Shown here one piece after another: positions 48,101 through 59,854 of a stretch of 64,000 bases of DNA. A program made the position numbers and the translations under genes. Each line of letters starts with the position of its first letter. Positions within the stretch are counted from its first letter, which is position 1. The notes under the pieces are model-generated. The model saw only the letters and a list, made by a program, of their open reading frames with translations, searched no databases and was not told the DNA's origin. Source of the stretch: Turritopsis dohrnii (taxonomy: Eukaryota > Cnidaria > Hydrozoa > Anthoathecata > Oceaniidae); assembly GCA_027922465.2 (NCBI GenBank), contig BQMF02000063.1:682001-746000 (forward strand), given 5' to 3'.

Positions 48101-48726
48101 TTAAATTTCGATTTCAGATGAAACCTCGCAGTCTCTTGCGTCGTTGTTGAGTGACTGCAATGGATCTTCGTACCATGTCTTTCGTGTACCTCTCACACAG
48201 ATAACGAGCGATTTGATGAGAGCAAAGGAAACTTTGCGTCGAATCCACTGGGCGATATTATCCACTTGTTGTTTTCGTTTCTTTGCGATCAGTTCGATCA
48301 ACCTCTTGTAGAATGCATAACATTCTCGTCCCATACCACCCATTGCACTAAATACGAGAGGGGTAAACGAACCCTGCTCTACCATTTGAATTCTTTCATT
48401 GTCGCGTAGTGTGTTGTGACACTGTGTTATGAAGCCACCTTTCTTGCAGGATAACGCATGTTGCAGGTTGAAAAGGGGCTCCACATCCGCATTTTTCTGG
48501 TAGACAGAAAGACTGTGGCCATACCGAATCTTGATAGATCCCAGAACGATTGTTTGTAGAGTTGGAAACCTTCGTCAGTCAGTGGTAGCGTTGTTAGCCA
48601 AAGTGAAGCTCCTTTTTCATTGCTGATGTCGAGAAGCTTTCTCCTTTTGTCGCTGATGGAATTGCGAATCTTCTCGAGTGTTAGTTTATTTCTTTCCATC
48701 TGTCGTTGCTTTATCATTCTTTTCAC
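48101..48726 (-). pseudogene. Retroelement-associated ORF, C-terminal remnant
   Basis: Two overlapping frames read KGASLWLTTLPL, NLQHALSCKKGGFI and, after a jump, EQGSFTPLVFSAMGG, with IRRKVSFALIKSLVICVRGTR-like ending. These are hallmarks of the C-terminal ORF of a retroelement family common in cnidarian and other invertebrate genomes. A frameshift lies near 48470. About 90 residues normally between the HNxxRD motif and the GSFTPL motif seem deleted. No start, no intact protein. Confidence 0.65.
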
Positions 48727-48950
48727 ATCTTTAGTCTTTTTATCAGAAACATTACTTTGTCCGTTTTGTGCGATGATGTCATCTTGAAGTTGCTTCGTAA
48801 TTTCAAATCGTTTTATAAACTGTGTTGCAGTGATGGCGAGGTAAAATTTACCATTTTGGAATTCCTTTTTGGTTTGAAGATTACTTAGCTACGTTATGAC
48901 CAACTACTACAAACGATAACTGAATTTTTATTTTACTTTCCACGATAGGT

Positions 48951-49825
48951 GGTTTGCGTCGAAGAAACCTCCCTTAGAAATAATCAAGAAGAGACTGATA
49001 CGAAGGTGTTCCTTTGCTCTCTTCATGCCGTCACTAACCATGAAGCAAGGAATATCTGTATTCATACAGTCGATAGCGATATATAGCCATTTGTTCGCTA
49101 TATTTCAGCCAAAAGATCGAGGTAGAATTCTTTGTCAAAATCGGAGTCAAAGAACGAACCCGTGTACTTGGCAAAAGTAACATTGCTCTTGAACTTGGTC
49201 AAGAATGCTGCCTGGTACTCCCGTCATTGCATGCCTTTTCCGGAAATGACTACACGGGTTCATTTCATGGTATTGGAAAAGCCAAAGCTTTAAAAATAAT
49301 GCAGGACTCCCCAGAGTTCATGAATGTTTTCACACAGCTAGGAGAAAACACAACATTCGACACATTGTTCGCGGTGTTACAAAAATATGTATGTAAACTA
49401 TAATAGCTTGAAATTTGAAAATGTCAATGAAGCCAGATACTTTAAAGTTTACATCAGCAACGATCACACCACCTCCGCAAAAGCTTCCTCCCACCAGAGA
49501 TGCGTTGTTCTGTCACTGCAAGCGTGTTTCCTTTGTTACCTCTACGGTTTGAAATGCTTTAAATGCAAGTTTTGTCATCCCCTCGCCAGATGGGCGCGGT
49601 TGGAAAATTATTGATGGGGCCCTTTCCATACAGTGGATGATTTTGCCACCAGCTCCAGATAATGTGTTACAACTGATTTCATGCAACTGCAAGAAATCAG
49701 CTTGTCAAAAAGGAAACTGTATATATATGTTTATCACATGCTCTCCCGTGTACAGATCCCCTGACACTGGTAGGGACAATGCTGATTCTGACAGCGAGAC
49801 AGAAGAAGAAGATGATGGACACTGA
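48951..49825 (+). pseudogene. C-terminal part of a multicopy invertebrate gene family, frameshifted
   Basis: Successive frames read QEETDTKVFLCSLHAV, NICIHTVDSDI, then (one slip at about 49080) LHAFSGNDYTGSFHGIGKAK, then a third segment with PSPDGRGWK and WMILPPAPDNVLQLI followed by SCNCKKSACQKGNC and an acidic tail (DSETEEEDDGH). This order is typical of a repetitive gene family of unknown function that I recall from cnidarians. At least two frameshifts make this copy non-coding. Its N-terminal half is absent; the retroelement remnant lies where it would be. Confidence 0.6.
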
Positions 49826-52800
49826 AATATGGAATAGTTAGACTGAACGTGTTTATGTCTCTGTTTTCTTGATAGGATAAGATGATGTTTGTTTGTTTCT
49901 TGCTGTCCGTTGAACTTGTAAAAGTCAAACATTAATTAGAAGCAGCTTCTTTTATTTATTAATATTTCATGTATCCAGTGTCCAGTGGAATGTCACGTGA
50001 TGTCATAATTCTTTAATCGCTCATTTTTACACTGCTTTTCGATGACGTCATAGCACTTTCAAGAAGCTGTAACTTTTGATGTAGACAAAATTACGTTAGC
50101 GTTTATATATGTTTTTTACTTAGAATTTCAAACTCTTTCAGTTGACATCAATGATATTTGAAAAATTCGAAAAAAATCTTTTCCTTAACACTTGACCTGT
50201 GACGTCATAATGGAAAAAACGTATTTTGGTCCTGGCAAGCACATTTTGGTGACTAGAAACTGGCCAGTAAACATTTTCGTAACAAGAGGATGGTATTTGA
50301 GCTTTCTAAACCATTTATGATTAATCCGCATCCTGCCACCTTTTTTTTGACGGTAGCGTCCTGACTATTACCCCCGTTTTTTGGTTTGTTTACAAGGGTG
50401 TCTTTGAATATTAACCAAAATATGAGGAGTGCACAACGTTTACGGATGGACTTTAGTATATATATTTCTATTATTTTTTTCATTCTCTTTACTGTGAGGT
50501 TGGATTTTACTCGTTCTGACAGCCAGAGAAAGTTAAGAATATTATGCTTATCTAATGATGCTATTTTCTTGTTATATCTGAAGCAATAACATAAGGTCCA
50601 AAATATCAGGTGAATACGGAAAACATTGCTAACAAACGTTTATTTAAATTGCTAACAAAGTATTTAAAATAAAATCTGCAAGAAAATACATAACTTGATT
50701 ACTAGCACACATGAAAAAAATTCACGGGTCACCACTTATAAAACATGTAGAAACATGATATATTTTTCAATGCATATACACAGATTCTGATGACTTCCCA
50801 TGCAATTATCAGCCTTATACATAGTTTAATTATATTTTTACAATCAAGACATCAGTTGGACTTTCATAAACTTTTTTCACTGGCCCAGAAATAACATTTG
50901 CATGCATATGGTGAGTGAAATGAGAGAGTCAATATAAATAAATTGTCCAAAACGAATTAATTGTTTTTTCTATGAAACCCGAGAATGTGAATAGAATTCT
51001 TCAAGATACAGACGAAGTTCATTGTAGTATATATGGCACAAAAGATCGGGAGCACAAAAATTCTTGCAACATTCACAACATTTTGTGTACGCAACATTTT
51101 ACTTTTTTTAGGATTCACAAAATTATATGCTGGCGACTTTTAAATATTTTCACAAACAAATATTTCACAGATTTGCAGCCATTTTTTTTTTTTCATTTCC
51201 GGAAAAGTGAACTTGAAGGGTGCTCGCGACTTTTTATGCCTCCCGAAAATTTATTATTGCAATGTTTGGTATTGCTTTGTTAATAATTTTAATAATTGTT
51301 TTGTCAATACGCCACACAATAGCGAAATTTCATTTTACCATTATTAAAACTGATGCTAATGTATCGCTAGAAAAGGAGTACTCCTCTGAAGATGCAGAAA
51401 TTGTTCGTTTTCTTCTTTCTTCATTTTCTGAGAACTAAGACAAAAGGGAGAATTTGACACGGTAAAAAGTTTTGTTTTTGTATAAAGTTTCACTCACAAA
51501 AATAAAAAAAATACCGTGTCAAATTTTCCCTAGAACTGTTTCTATGTGGTTGCTATGCTAGATCGTCATCATTCAATCGGATGTATTCAAAAAGGAGAGT
51601 AAAATAAAATTATCACGGCAATTCCTTATAATAAATCACAATTATTTTAGTGACAAATTCTGGTCGAGTGGTCTACTGTAGAGTGCCTTACTGCTAACTT
51701 TAATTATGTTGCAAAATTCGTGAATGCAAACGTGAAAACACAGCTACATGGATTTGGCACCACAATTGGTCATTTCAGATTTTTCAAATCAACATCCAAC
51801 AAGAACAAACAAGAAGGAGAATAAGATTAAGAACAAATATATTGTATTTATAAACATCGTCCGGGGTAATGTTCTTCTTTCCGCTAACTAAATTTATGTT
51901 CAAAAGTGATGCAGATAACAAAATTTTATGGAATTTAGTGTTCATAATTACAGTTGTTTAATCCCTATTATAATTTAAGTGCATTCCTCCTTTGTTTGTT
52001 GCTTTTCTGCACTGCAGATGTAAGACAAGAACACCACACACAGGCTTATAAAAATCCATGCCTTTACAAATTGGAGGCAGCCATATTTTTATCATTAATT
52101 TCAGAGATATACCAACAATTTAGACGGAAGGCCTCCAATGCAATTAAAGGATGGTGAACTAATTTTAGAAATAATTTTTGCGAAATTTCAATCAAGAATT
52201 TATGTTTCAAACCTTCCAAAAACGATCTTTTCTTTGTTCTTTACAACTGGAAATTCAGGACCATCAAGACCATTTCTTTTTATGACAACAATTTTACCTA
52301 TACTTTCGCTCATTTTAATCAAATATTATTCGATTCGAGCCCCTTGTTTTGTTCCTATCCGCCACATCTGGCGCGTGAAATTACTAAAGTAAACAACGTT
52401 TAAAATTTTTAATCGTGTAGCGCCTTTGTCCACAATTGGTTTAAATTTTCTTGAATATCGAATTTGATTGGCCAAAACCTCTTGTTTTACAAGTTATATC
52501 CATTTTACGAACTGTCTTATAGCAAGTAAGACTATAGCAAGTAAGAGATCACTCTCGATATGGTTTCCAGCTAAAAAAAATGAAAAATTGCAAAGTCCAA
52601 TTCTAGACGAACGCTTCATTTTTATATTCTGTGAATAAGAGGAGGTTTTTTGATATTGTGTCTCATTGCGAATTCCATTTAGCGTCAGTTCCTTCCATAA
52701 TTTGTATAGAAAATTGTATACAGTATACATCTTTAATTATAAGGAGGGGATCCTGTTAGCTATGAAAAATAATTATATTTCAGCACTTCATGATGACCTC

Positions 52801-53219
52801 AAAAAGTTGATTATATAATTGGCATCCCAGATAAAACGTTTTACTGAGTTTAACTTCGAAAACAATGTGTGAAATCCCTCGTTCCAGTGTACGAACACCG
52901 TGTCGAAAATTTCATTTATATGGAATTGGATGGAAACGAGGAGGAGGAAAGTGTATGTATATAATTATATGGATTGTTGGCCAACCGTTGCGTTCGTTAG
53001 AGAGATATCGCCAATTAAATATCATAGCCGCACCACCCGAAAAATATATAGGCCCAAAACGAATTGATATAATAAGATATATAATCTTGTTTTCAAAATA
53101 TTTTGATTTCAAGTTCAAAAATTAATTTTAAATGAAAATAAGCAGATATGCATCCCACTTATTTTAGAGGCGACTGCTTCCATTTAAATTTATGATTAAT
53201 GTCTTTCTTATGAACATGT
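49826..53219. other. Gene-poor interval
   Basis: No supported gene in 3.4 kb. The frame at 51220-51438 has a hydrophobic stretch (FGIALLIILIIVLSI) but no flanking support. A short inverted-repeat feature at 51445-51531 is listed separately. Confidence 0.45.
51445..51531. repeat. 87-bp hairpin element
   Basis: agggagaatttgacacggta at 51445 and its inverse taccgtgtcaaattttccct at the right end; AT-rich loop of about 47 bp. No ORF. Confidence 0.75.
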
Positions 53220-53800
53220 AAAACTATATGCAACAGGGAGAAGTGTTTTTTCTTTTGTAGCAGCGCAGCAAGTGACATCAGATTTTTTTATCAGATGGGG
53301 AACCATTGAATTGCATCCCCAAGGCATTGGGACATTTAGGGTAAAATATATCCTTTTTTGAGTCCACAATATTATCGAAGGGGTGGGGAAAGAATTTTGG
53401 TCTAAATTTTTTTTGGGACAGGTGGTGTGACATCATAGAGCGAAACAATCCAATGCAATTTTTTATCAGTTTTTTGAGCTGTACAACATGGGTATACTTT
53501 CCCTTCGTAATTCTGTTATTTTATTTTTCGTCACCCATTTTTGATGCAAGATTGTCACAAATTGTTTTAAAATCTTGTCATGCAAAATAGTAGATGTGAG
53601 CTGTGGGAGAAATTATTTCTTTCCTTGTGCAAGATGTCAGTGCAAAACCAATGCATTGCATCCCCAATCGAACATGAAGTTTTGGGGGAAATATTTCAGT
53701 CAATAGGGATAAGTTTTACGCTTTTTTGGGTCTGTGACACTAGTCATGGGGTAACAAATAAATTTTGGGCATTGGTGATGGGGGCTCTATGACGTCATCA
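53220..53800 (+). repeat. Dispersed repeat, ACGGTCAAG family, two partial copies
   Basis: gacatcagatttttttatca then attgcatccccaaggcattg (53272 on), and a second partial copy with cattgcatccccaatcgaac (53654). Both match 59950-60010. The tail phrase atttttcgtcaccc is shared with 60190. Confidence 0.6.
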
Positions 53801-53839
53801 TGTTTTGATGGTCGATATCTCTGAAACGGTTGTCTGTAC

Positions 53840-54430
53840 CCGGAGACGCGTGCGATCGCACGTGCACATGCAGGCACAGGCGCAAAACATTTTGCACAAG
53901 CTTTATTTTGCTCGTGCAAAATGTTTTAATCAAACACATATCGCACGTACAAAGTATTATTGTTCAGCATAAAAAAGAGTTGTTTTAATTCATTTTTACA
54001 ACACCTGGCTCCTGTGTTAAATAAAATCATTTGTAAATCATTTGACCATACAAAACGATCAAATGATCATTTGATGATGTAAAACATCTTGCAAAGGAGT
54101 TAATTCATTCTTTGTTTCTTGCCCTTTCTCTTTTTTTTGTTATTCCTTATTCTGGGTGATTCAATTGACATCATCTTCGGCGAAAATTAAATTCTTGTGT
54201 ATTGTTTATTGTTCTTTCAAATTCTTTTAAACAAAACGCAACACTAAAACGCAGGTGTTTCAGAAAGATAAAAAGATGTTATTAAGTTGTTTATAAAGAA
54301 AATTCATAGAATTCGTGTGATTTGACACAAGACAAATATCGCACACGCAAAATTAGTTTTTGTAATTGAATAGCTCACGTGAACTATTTTGCACGAGCGA
54401 TTCAACACTCGTGTACTATTCCAGATATAG
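53840..54430. repeat. Word-repeat island built on TCGCACGTGC / TTTTGCACG
   Basis: gcgatcgcacgtgcacatgc, aaaacattttgcac and its inverse gtgcaaaatgtttt, atcgcacgtac (53946), then atcgcacacgc and ttttgcacgagcgatt at the right side (54337-54402). The outer ends are unclear. No ORF. Confidence 0.45.
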
Positions 54431-54553
54431 ACTGGTTCATCATAGACATTTGATCCTATAACATTTTCTTGCTCAGAATTTAGAGCTCTAAGATGGTAAA
54501 ACATTCCGTTGCCAATTCCTAAATTTTATGTAATTCTGTTTTTCTTGAATGCA

Positions 54554-54558
54554 GGCTG
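54554..54558. repeat. Gypsy target-site duplication, left copy
   Basis: GGCTG precedes the left LTR; the same GGCTG follows the right LTR at 59135-59139. 5-bp duplications are usual for gypsy integration. Confidence 0.9.
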
Positions 54559-54741
54559 TGAAGAATAACTCCTTTGTACATCGATATGTTAGATGTATAT
54601 GCTTTATTTCATCAATATCTCATCGGTATGGAACAAATGTCCATTTGTTACATCTGGGAGATAACAAGAGAACACAAACAAGTTAATAAACTAGTTAAAG
54701 AACAGAACTAACAAGTCTAGGCAGAATGGCATATGGCTACA
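54559..54741 (-). repeat. 3' LTR of the gypsy element
   Basis: TGAAGAATAACTCCTTTGTA at the left, GGCATATGGCTACA at the right (plus strand). Identical to 58952-59134 except ctggg/ttggg near 54654. Confidence 0.92.
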
Positions 54742-54754
54742 TCCCCCCTCAAGT
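54742..54754 (-). promoter_or_regulatory. Polypurine tract of the gypsy element
   Basis: On the minus strand the sequence just before the 3' LTR is TTGAGGGGGGA, a typical primer for plus-strand synthesis. Confidence 0.75.
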
Positions 54755-54797
54755 TTGTGTGTCTTTAATTAGACTAGTCTGAGAGACCATGACGATT

Positions 54798-56720
54798 TCA
54801 CACACCTCGACCAACTGTGTGAATGTCTTCTTTGAAACCCTTGCTATTATAAGGCATTAAGCAACGTAGGGCTAATGGGACTTTATCATTTCGGACCTCC
54901 TCATTTTCTGGAGGATTGATTGGCTGTCCATGGCTGTTGGGGTCGTCTGGTACGGTTTGGGTGCTGTCAATTGGGGTCTCTGGCATTGGGACAGGAATGG
55001 GCTCCTCATTAATAGTTGGTTGCACAACAACATCTTGGGATGGGGGGATTTCAGGTTCCTGTACGTTTGTTGGAGGGGCGTTATACTGGATGTTCGTGGA
55101 TGCAGGTTTGAAGGACCGCAAGAAACGTCGGTTCCTAGTAGTCAGCCGACCCGAGCCGTCTATCTTAACAACATACTGATCATGTGGTTTCACTTCCATC
55201 ACAGTCCCAGTCCTATCCCATCTTTTAGGGGAGTTTCCGGTCTGGTTCTGAACAAAGCATCTTTGGCCTAGATACAAGCATTCCAAGTTCTTACAGTGCT
55301 GGTTTAAGCTTTCAGACGATTTAATGAATCTGGCACGGAGAGCAGACTCCTTTGCTGCCCATGCCTTTCTCCATGTGGGGTGGATGTTTGGATTGGAATA
55401 TTTTTCCAGCCGATTGACAAATGAAAAAGCATCACGAACAGGACGGCCAAAGATTATTTGGGCTGGAGAAACATCACAATCTGGATCTGGTGTGTTCCTG
55501 AGTTGGAGGAGGGCCTGCAATAGGTTGTCATTATTCAAACTCCCTGATGGATTGATGTTAGAGCATAAAAGATGCTTGGCAGCCTTCACAGCTACTTCGG
55601 CGCGACCATTAAGCTCGGTTCCCATTAGAATTGAAAATGTTGAGCAACAGTCGTACAACAGTAGCACGCCACTTACGATATTAATGGAAACAAATATCGT
55701 GCAACAGAGCGATTGTTGTACAACAGAAGACATGTTGCACAACACATGTTGTAGAGATAGAAATTTTTCTATCTCTGCAACAGTCGGCGATAGTTGTACG
55801 ACATTATTGAAGTAAAAGTTCAATGGAAACACAGCAGAGAGCAGTTGCTCAACAGCGCACGATTTTGCTGTTCTGTAAAGTACATCATCTTATACGTTTT
55901 TTTGAATGAGTGTAGAATTTATCAAAGATTTAATGGAAACATGTGATTGCACAACAACAGTTGTACAATTGTAGACAACACTTGTTGTACGAATGTTGCT
56001 CAACATTTTAAATCTTAATGGGAACCGAGCTTTAGACTGTGGGTGGTAGGCCGATGACAGTCTTTGACGTACATTCCATTTTCTCAGAAAGTCACGTGTT
56101 GTACTGGCAGTGAATTCTGGACCTCCATCGCTGGACAGTTCTTCAGGAACTCCAAATGTAGCGAAGAATGATCGTAGGCAAGCAATCAATCCATGGGCAC
56201 CGGATTGAGGGCTCCCAGTAGGTGTTGAAAATATTTCAGACCAGCCAGAGAGACGATCCCCAATAACGAGGTAATGGTGACCCCCGAATGCGAAGAAATG
56301 TGCAAACACCTGTTCGAAAGGGGTAGTGGGGGGAACGGCTGGCACTGAAGGTAATGATGTCTGGGATGGAGCATTTTTATTGCAGTCAGTACATATTGCT
56401 CTAATCCGCTCAATATCTTTGGACATCCCAGGCCAGAATATAATGGACTGAGCTCGACGTTTCATGGATGAAACACCTTGATGGGCAGCATGTAAACCCT
56501 TCAGGATGGTCTGTCGGAGAGATCTTGGTATGATCACCCTGTCTTTGTATAGCACGACACCATCTGATATGTAAACAGCATCCTTGTACATGGCGTATTC
56601 ATTGCATGACGGCAGTTTTGAAATGTCGGTTTGAATTGCTCCAGCAAGCGAAGAGAGGTCAGCATCCTTGGTAGTTTCTTTTGCAACAAGCTGCCAAGAA
56701 ACTGCTGGAACATCCTGCAT
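54798..56720 (-). pseudogene. Gypsy integrase and C-terminal region, split by a MITE
   Basis: The right part (56720-56032) has the HHCC zinc region (LHAAHQG ... ICTDC), the integrase core with the second Asp in SSDGGPEF, and then stops making sense at the MITE boundary. The left part (55612-54798) resumes with the segment carrying the third catalytic acid (RAEVAV) and continues through the C-terminal region to a Pro/Glu-rich tail ending at TGA 54798. The first catalytic Asp position of the core appears to be His (FAHFF). With the MITE insertion and that change, no functional integrase is possible. Confidence 0.8.
55613..56031. mobile_element. 419-bp MITE inserted in the gypsy integrase, TTA target duplication
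   Basis: Ends AGCTCGGTTCCCATTA and its inverse TAATGGGAACCGAGCT, with extended inverted AAAATGTTGAGCAAC / GTTGCTCAACATTTT. TTA lies on both sides (55610-55612 and 56032-56034), and the integrase frame resumes across it without loss. A 3-bp TWA duplication is characteristic of PIF/Harbinger. The interior repeats the word ttgtacaacag in both orientations. Confidence 0.85.
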
Positions 56721-56728
56721 GGCTCTAG

Positions 56729-57100
56729 TTATTGACGCTGCCCCATGCCCTCTGTATCGACTTCCATCTCGATCACATCGACGTCATGTGCTAATGAGGG
56801 ATATCTTGAGGTGGCGTCAGCGGCACTGTTTGTCTTCCCTGACATGTGTGCAACCCAAAAATACCATGGGAGTGTTCGTTGCTTCAGACGGAACAATCTT
56901 GTGTTGGAGATCTCGTTTAAGGTCCTATCACCAAATATTTTCGTGAGGGGTTTGTGGTCAGTGATCACTAAAAGGTCGGGGCATCCTTGGGTGAAATATT
57001 TTGTTTGTTCTAAGCCCCAGGCAATTGCCAGAGCCTCACCTTCAATCGGTGCGTAACGCTTTTCGGCATCATTCAAGAAGCAAGATCCAGCTAACGTGAT
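56729..57100 (-). pseudogene. Gypsy RNase H region
   Basis: Reads RYAPIEGEALAIAWGLEQ, VITDHKPLTKIFG, RLFRLKQRTL and ADATSRYP, typical RNase H and connection motifs. It is separated from the RT frame by a TAG stop (57104-57106), where the family has Trp, and from the integrase by a one-base frameshift near 56730. Confidence 0.82.
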
Positions 57101-57103
57101 TTT

Positions 57104-58828
57104 CTAGCCATTTTGGCAGCAGTCAGGCATACCACTAGCGCAGGAACAGTGCTGTTGAAGGAGGAAATATCCGATTCCTTGACATGACCAATCTGGCCGA
57201 AGGCATGTTGGTTTACTCATATCAAAGATCTCCACACCATGGCGAATTGCATTGATAATGCTCTTTTTTGATCCATTAAAGGCTTTGTCCAAAGCCTGTG
57301 ACCAGAAGAATTTGCATTTTGGGCTGAGGAAGGGTCGGAAGGGGGCCATGATGTCGCGCAGTTGGGCATAATTAGCCACCTGGTTCACCAGTCCAAACCA
57401 GCTTCGAATGTCCGTGGTGTTCTTAGGGGTAGGGAATGACTGAATCGCGTCCAGATATTTGGGGAGGGGTCGAATTGTGTCCTCAGATACATGAAACCCT
57501 GCAAACTTGACCTCCCTTTGGGCAAATTGAAACTTATCTGGATTGATAACAATACCAGCTCTGCTTACCATTGATAGATAATCAATCGTTCTCCACCAAT
57601 GTTCTGCCAGGTTTTCATCAAAGTGGATGGTATCGTTGACGCATCGCTCTTTCCTCACAAAGTCCGATAATATCTGGTCGAAACGACGATTATATCCATC
57701 CCCAGACGACAAGAAGCCCTGGGGGGCGCGGGTATATCTCCATCGGCCGAATGGGGTGATGAACGTTGTCAGGTGGCGATCAGACTCACGCAACGGAACG
57801 CTGTGATAACCATTCCACGCATCTGTCACTGTCTTCCAGGTGTTACCCGGTATGCGGCGTGCAAGGTGGAATGGCGATTCGGCGGCGAAAGTCTCCCTTT
57901 TGCAAAATTTGTTTAGGGGAGAAAGGTCAACAGAGCGTCGTGGTGATCCATCATGCTTCCTCGTTACTACCATTCGGTGGCACCATGTCACCGGCTCTCC
58001 ATACGGAACTTTCTCAATAACTCCCAAAGCTTCATCGCGGAGTAAGTCACTTTTAACCCGTTCCTGCCAGTGGAGGGGCACAGGGGCAGGTGTGTGGCAG
58101 CATTTGGGCTTCACAGTTTCATCAACGTGGATCTCTACGGGGGGTCCCGTCATGCACGGTAAGGGTCGGTGAGGGCATGTGTTGAATGTGGAACTTTGAT
58201 ACCTGTCCAACAGCCAATCTCGCATCTGTTCGTTGTTTTCAGGGATGGGGGTAATGTCCAGGTCAGCGATGCCAGCCATCAGTACATCACGCACCATCTC
58301 CTCAGTGTAGTCTGCTACAACCAATCTTCTGCACTGACATGTGGCAGATGTTGAGAAACCGCAAGTTTCTGCTTTGCCTTTCACCTTGGCGGCAAATGTT
58401 CTGAATGGTTCATCAGAGACCTGCTGCAGCTGCATAAGTTCGGCACGGAGAACACCCTTTGCTACTGGGATGACTGCCAATGATCGCATTGCTGTGAGAA
58501 TTTCGACTTCTGTGCGGTTTTGAATGTCTGGGTCGGTCTTCAAGATGAGATCACCCAGGGCGTCAGATGCGCATTGGAAGAGATGAGTCAGCGCAGTGGT
58601 ATTGCTGATGTCGGAGCCCATTCGGAACGCATTCCATCGCCTGACAAAGCTGTTCCAAACTTCCTCTTCGACCCCAACATCAATCTTAGGGCGGTCTAGT
58701 TTGGGTGGTGGTGCTGTGGGCCGATTGTGTGAGAGAGCGTGGATGTTCAGCAGTGCTGCCACGACTGTTGCCTCCTGGTCGCTCGTCTGGTAGGTGCAAC
58801 CCGGTGAAGGACAGCTGACGATGACCAT
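57104..58828 (-). pseudogene. Gypsy gag-RT frame, internally deleted, RT motif altered
   Basis: 574 codons from ATG 58828. Residues 1-33 form a C2H2-like finger (CPSPGC ... HALSH). Residues about 45-190 are gag-like (LFQCASDALGD, FRTFAAKVKGKAETC). Directly after IADLDI the frame jumps to a segment just N-terminal of the RT (MRDWLLDRYQSS). The zinc-knuckle-like and aspartic protease segments expected between them are absent, so a large in-frame deletion is inferred. RT motifs follow: VVTRKHDGSPRRSVDLSPLN, RWRYTRAPQGFLSSGDGYNR, then RCVNDTIHFD where the family has CVDD. The first Asp of that catalytic pair is Asn. The frame closes at TAG 57104. Confidence 0.85.
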
Positions 58829-58951
58829 TGTTGCTTTGTATCTTCTCTCAAATGGGTACGCGTGACTGTAAATGCTACATTGTTGAACGCAGTATTTACG
58901 ATAGGCTGGTTCGACTATGGCTTCTTGTTGCTTTGTGATGTCAAATGGACA

Positions 58952-59134
58952 TGAAGAATAACTCCTTTGTACATCGATATGTTAGATGTATATGCTTTAT
59001 TTCATCAATATCTCATCGGTATGGAACAAATGTCCATTTGTTACATTTGGGAGATAACAAGAGAACACAAACAAGTTAATAAACTAGTTAAAGAACAGAA
59101 CTAACAAGTCTAGGCAGAATGGCATATGGCTACA
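58952..59134 (-). repeat. 5' LTR of the gypsy element
   Basis: 183 bp, near-identical to 54559-54741. Internal sequence next to it on the minus strand is TGTCCATTTGACATCACA, the position of a primer-binding site; the matching tRNA is not identified. Confidence 0.92.
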
Positions 59135-59854
59135 GGCTGAACATGTCAAAAAGCTCAAGTATTATATAAATACTATACTATTATAGCTTCCCAACGACAG
59201 ACGTCCTATACGTAACAAAATGTCCCGGATATGGTTTTTTTTTTAACACTTGGTATATATTGTATCACATGTTGATGCTACCGTTTCTAATCTTTAGTGA
59301 GGGTGTATAATAGACGCAAGGTCTATTTTTTTTAGTCCCATGAAGATAAAGCAGCAACAAAAAAGCATAAATAAATCATAGAGTTTGCCCTCTTTGTTTA
59401 AGTGAGCTAAGTTTAAAACAACATTCAAATCATTAATTGATTTATTATACTATTGAGTATAACTTTAAACTTTTACTTCTGTCCTACTGCAAAAAAATCA
59501 GACACTGGCTTTTTGTCTGACAAAGGATTCAAACTTTCACAATTCTTCAACTGTACCTTAATGTGCAGCCCAATTGAAATAATTAATCTTACAGATAAAC
59601 TTTGTTTAATTTTTATAATTGTTCTTTCTTTATTTAAAGTATATATAGAAGTAAAAATTTATAACTAACTAACTTCAACTTCCCACTCAGAATTGGTTTC
59701 TCCATCTCCACCAATGTATCGCTGAAGTTTGCTGAAATTTAGTTGGAAAAAAAGTGAATTTTTTTCGCGTGAAAAAACTTTTGCGTTTTTGAAATCTATA
59801 TCTTAATATGCAGACGTGTGTCACACTTTTATTTTAGAGAGTGATATATTTAAG
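59135..59854. other. Gypsy right flank, no gene
   Basis: 59135-59139 is the GGCTG duplication. The rest is AT-rich without a supported feature. Confidence 0.5.

Larger units (their letters stand above)
54559..59134 (-). mobile_element. Gypsy-type LTR retrotransposon, 4.6 kb, complete ends, coding-dead
   Basis: Two 183-bp LTRs (54559-54741 and 58952-59134) begin TG and end CA on the plus strand, differ at one base that I can see, and are flanked by GGCTG duplications. Order on the minus strand: 5' LTR at right, gag-like region, reverse transcriptase, RNase H, integrase, polypurine tract, 3' LTR. No envelope ORF. The copy is broken by an internal deletion, an altered RT motif, one stop, a frameshift, a changed integrase residue and a 419-bp MITE. 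Near-identical LTRs imply recent insertion. Confidence 0.92.

Noticed and set aside
51220..51438. Small membrane protein frame (FGIALLIILIIVLSI)
   Set aside because: Hydrophobic runs arise easily in T-rich DNA; no start context, splice sites or similarity.
54916..58793. Plus-strand ORFs of 60-163 codons across the gypsy element
   Set aside because: Shadows of gag-pol, whose minus-strand frames show clear domain motifs.
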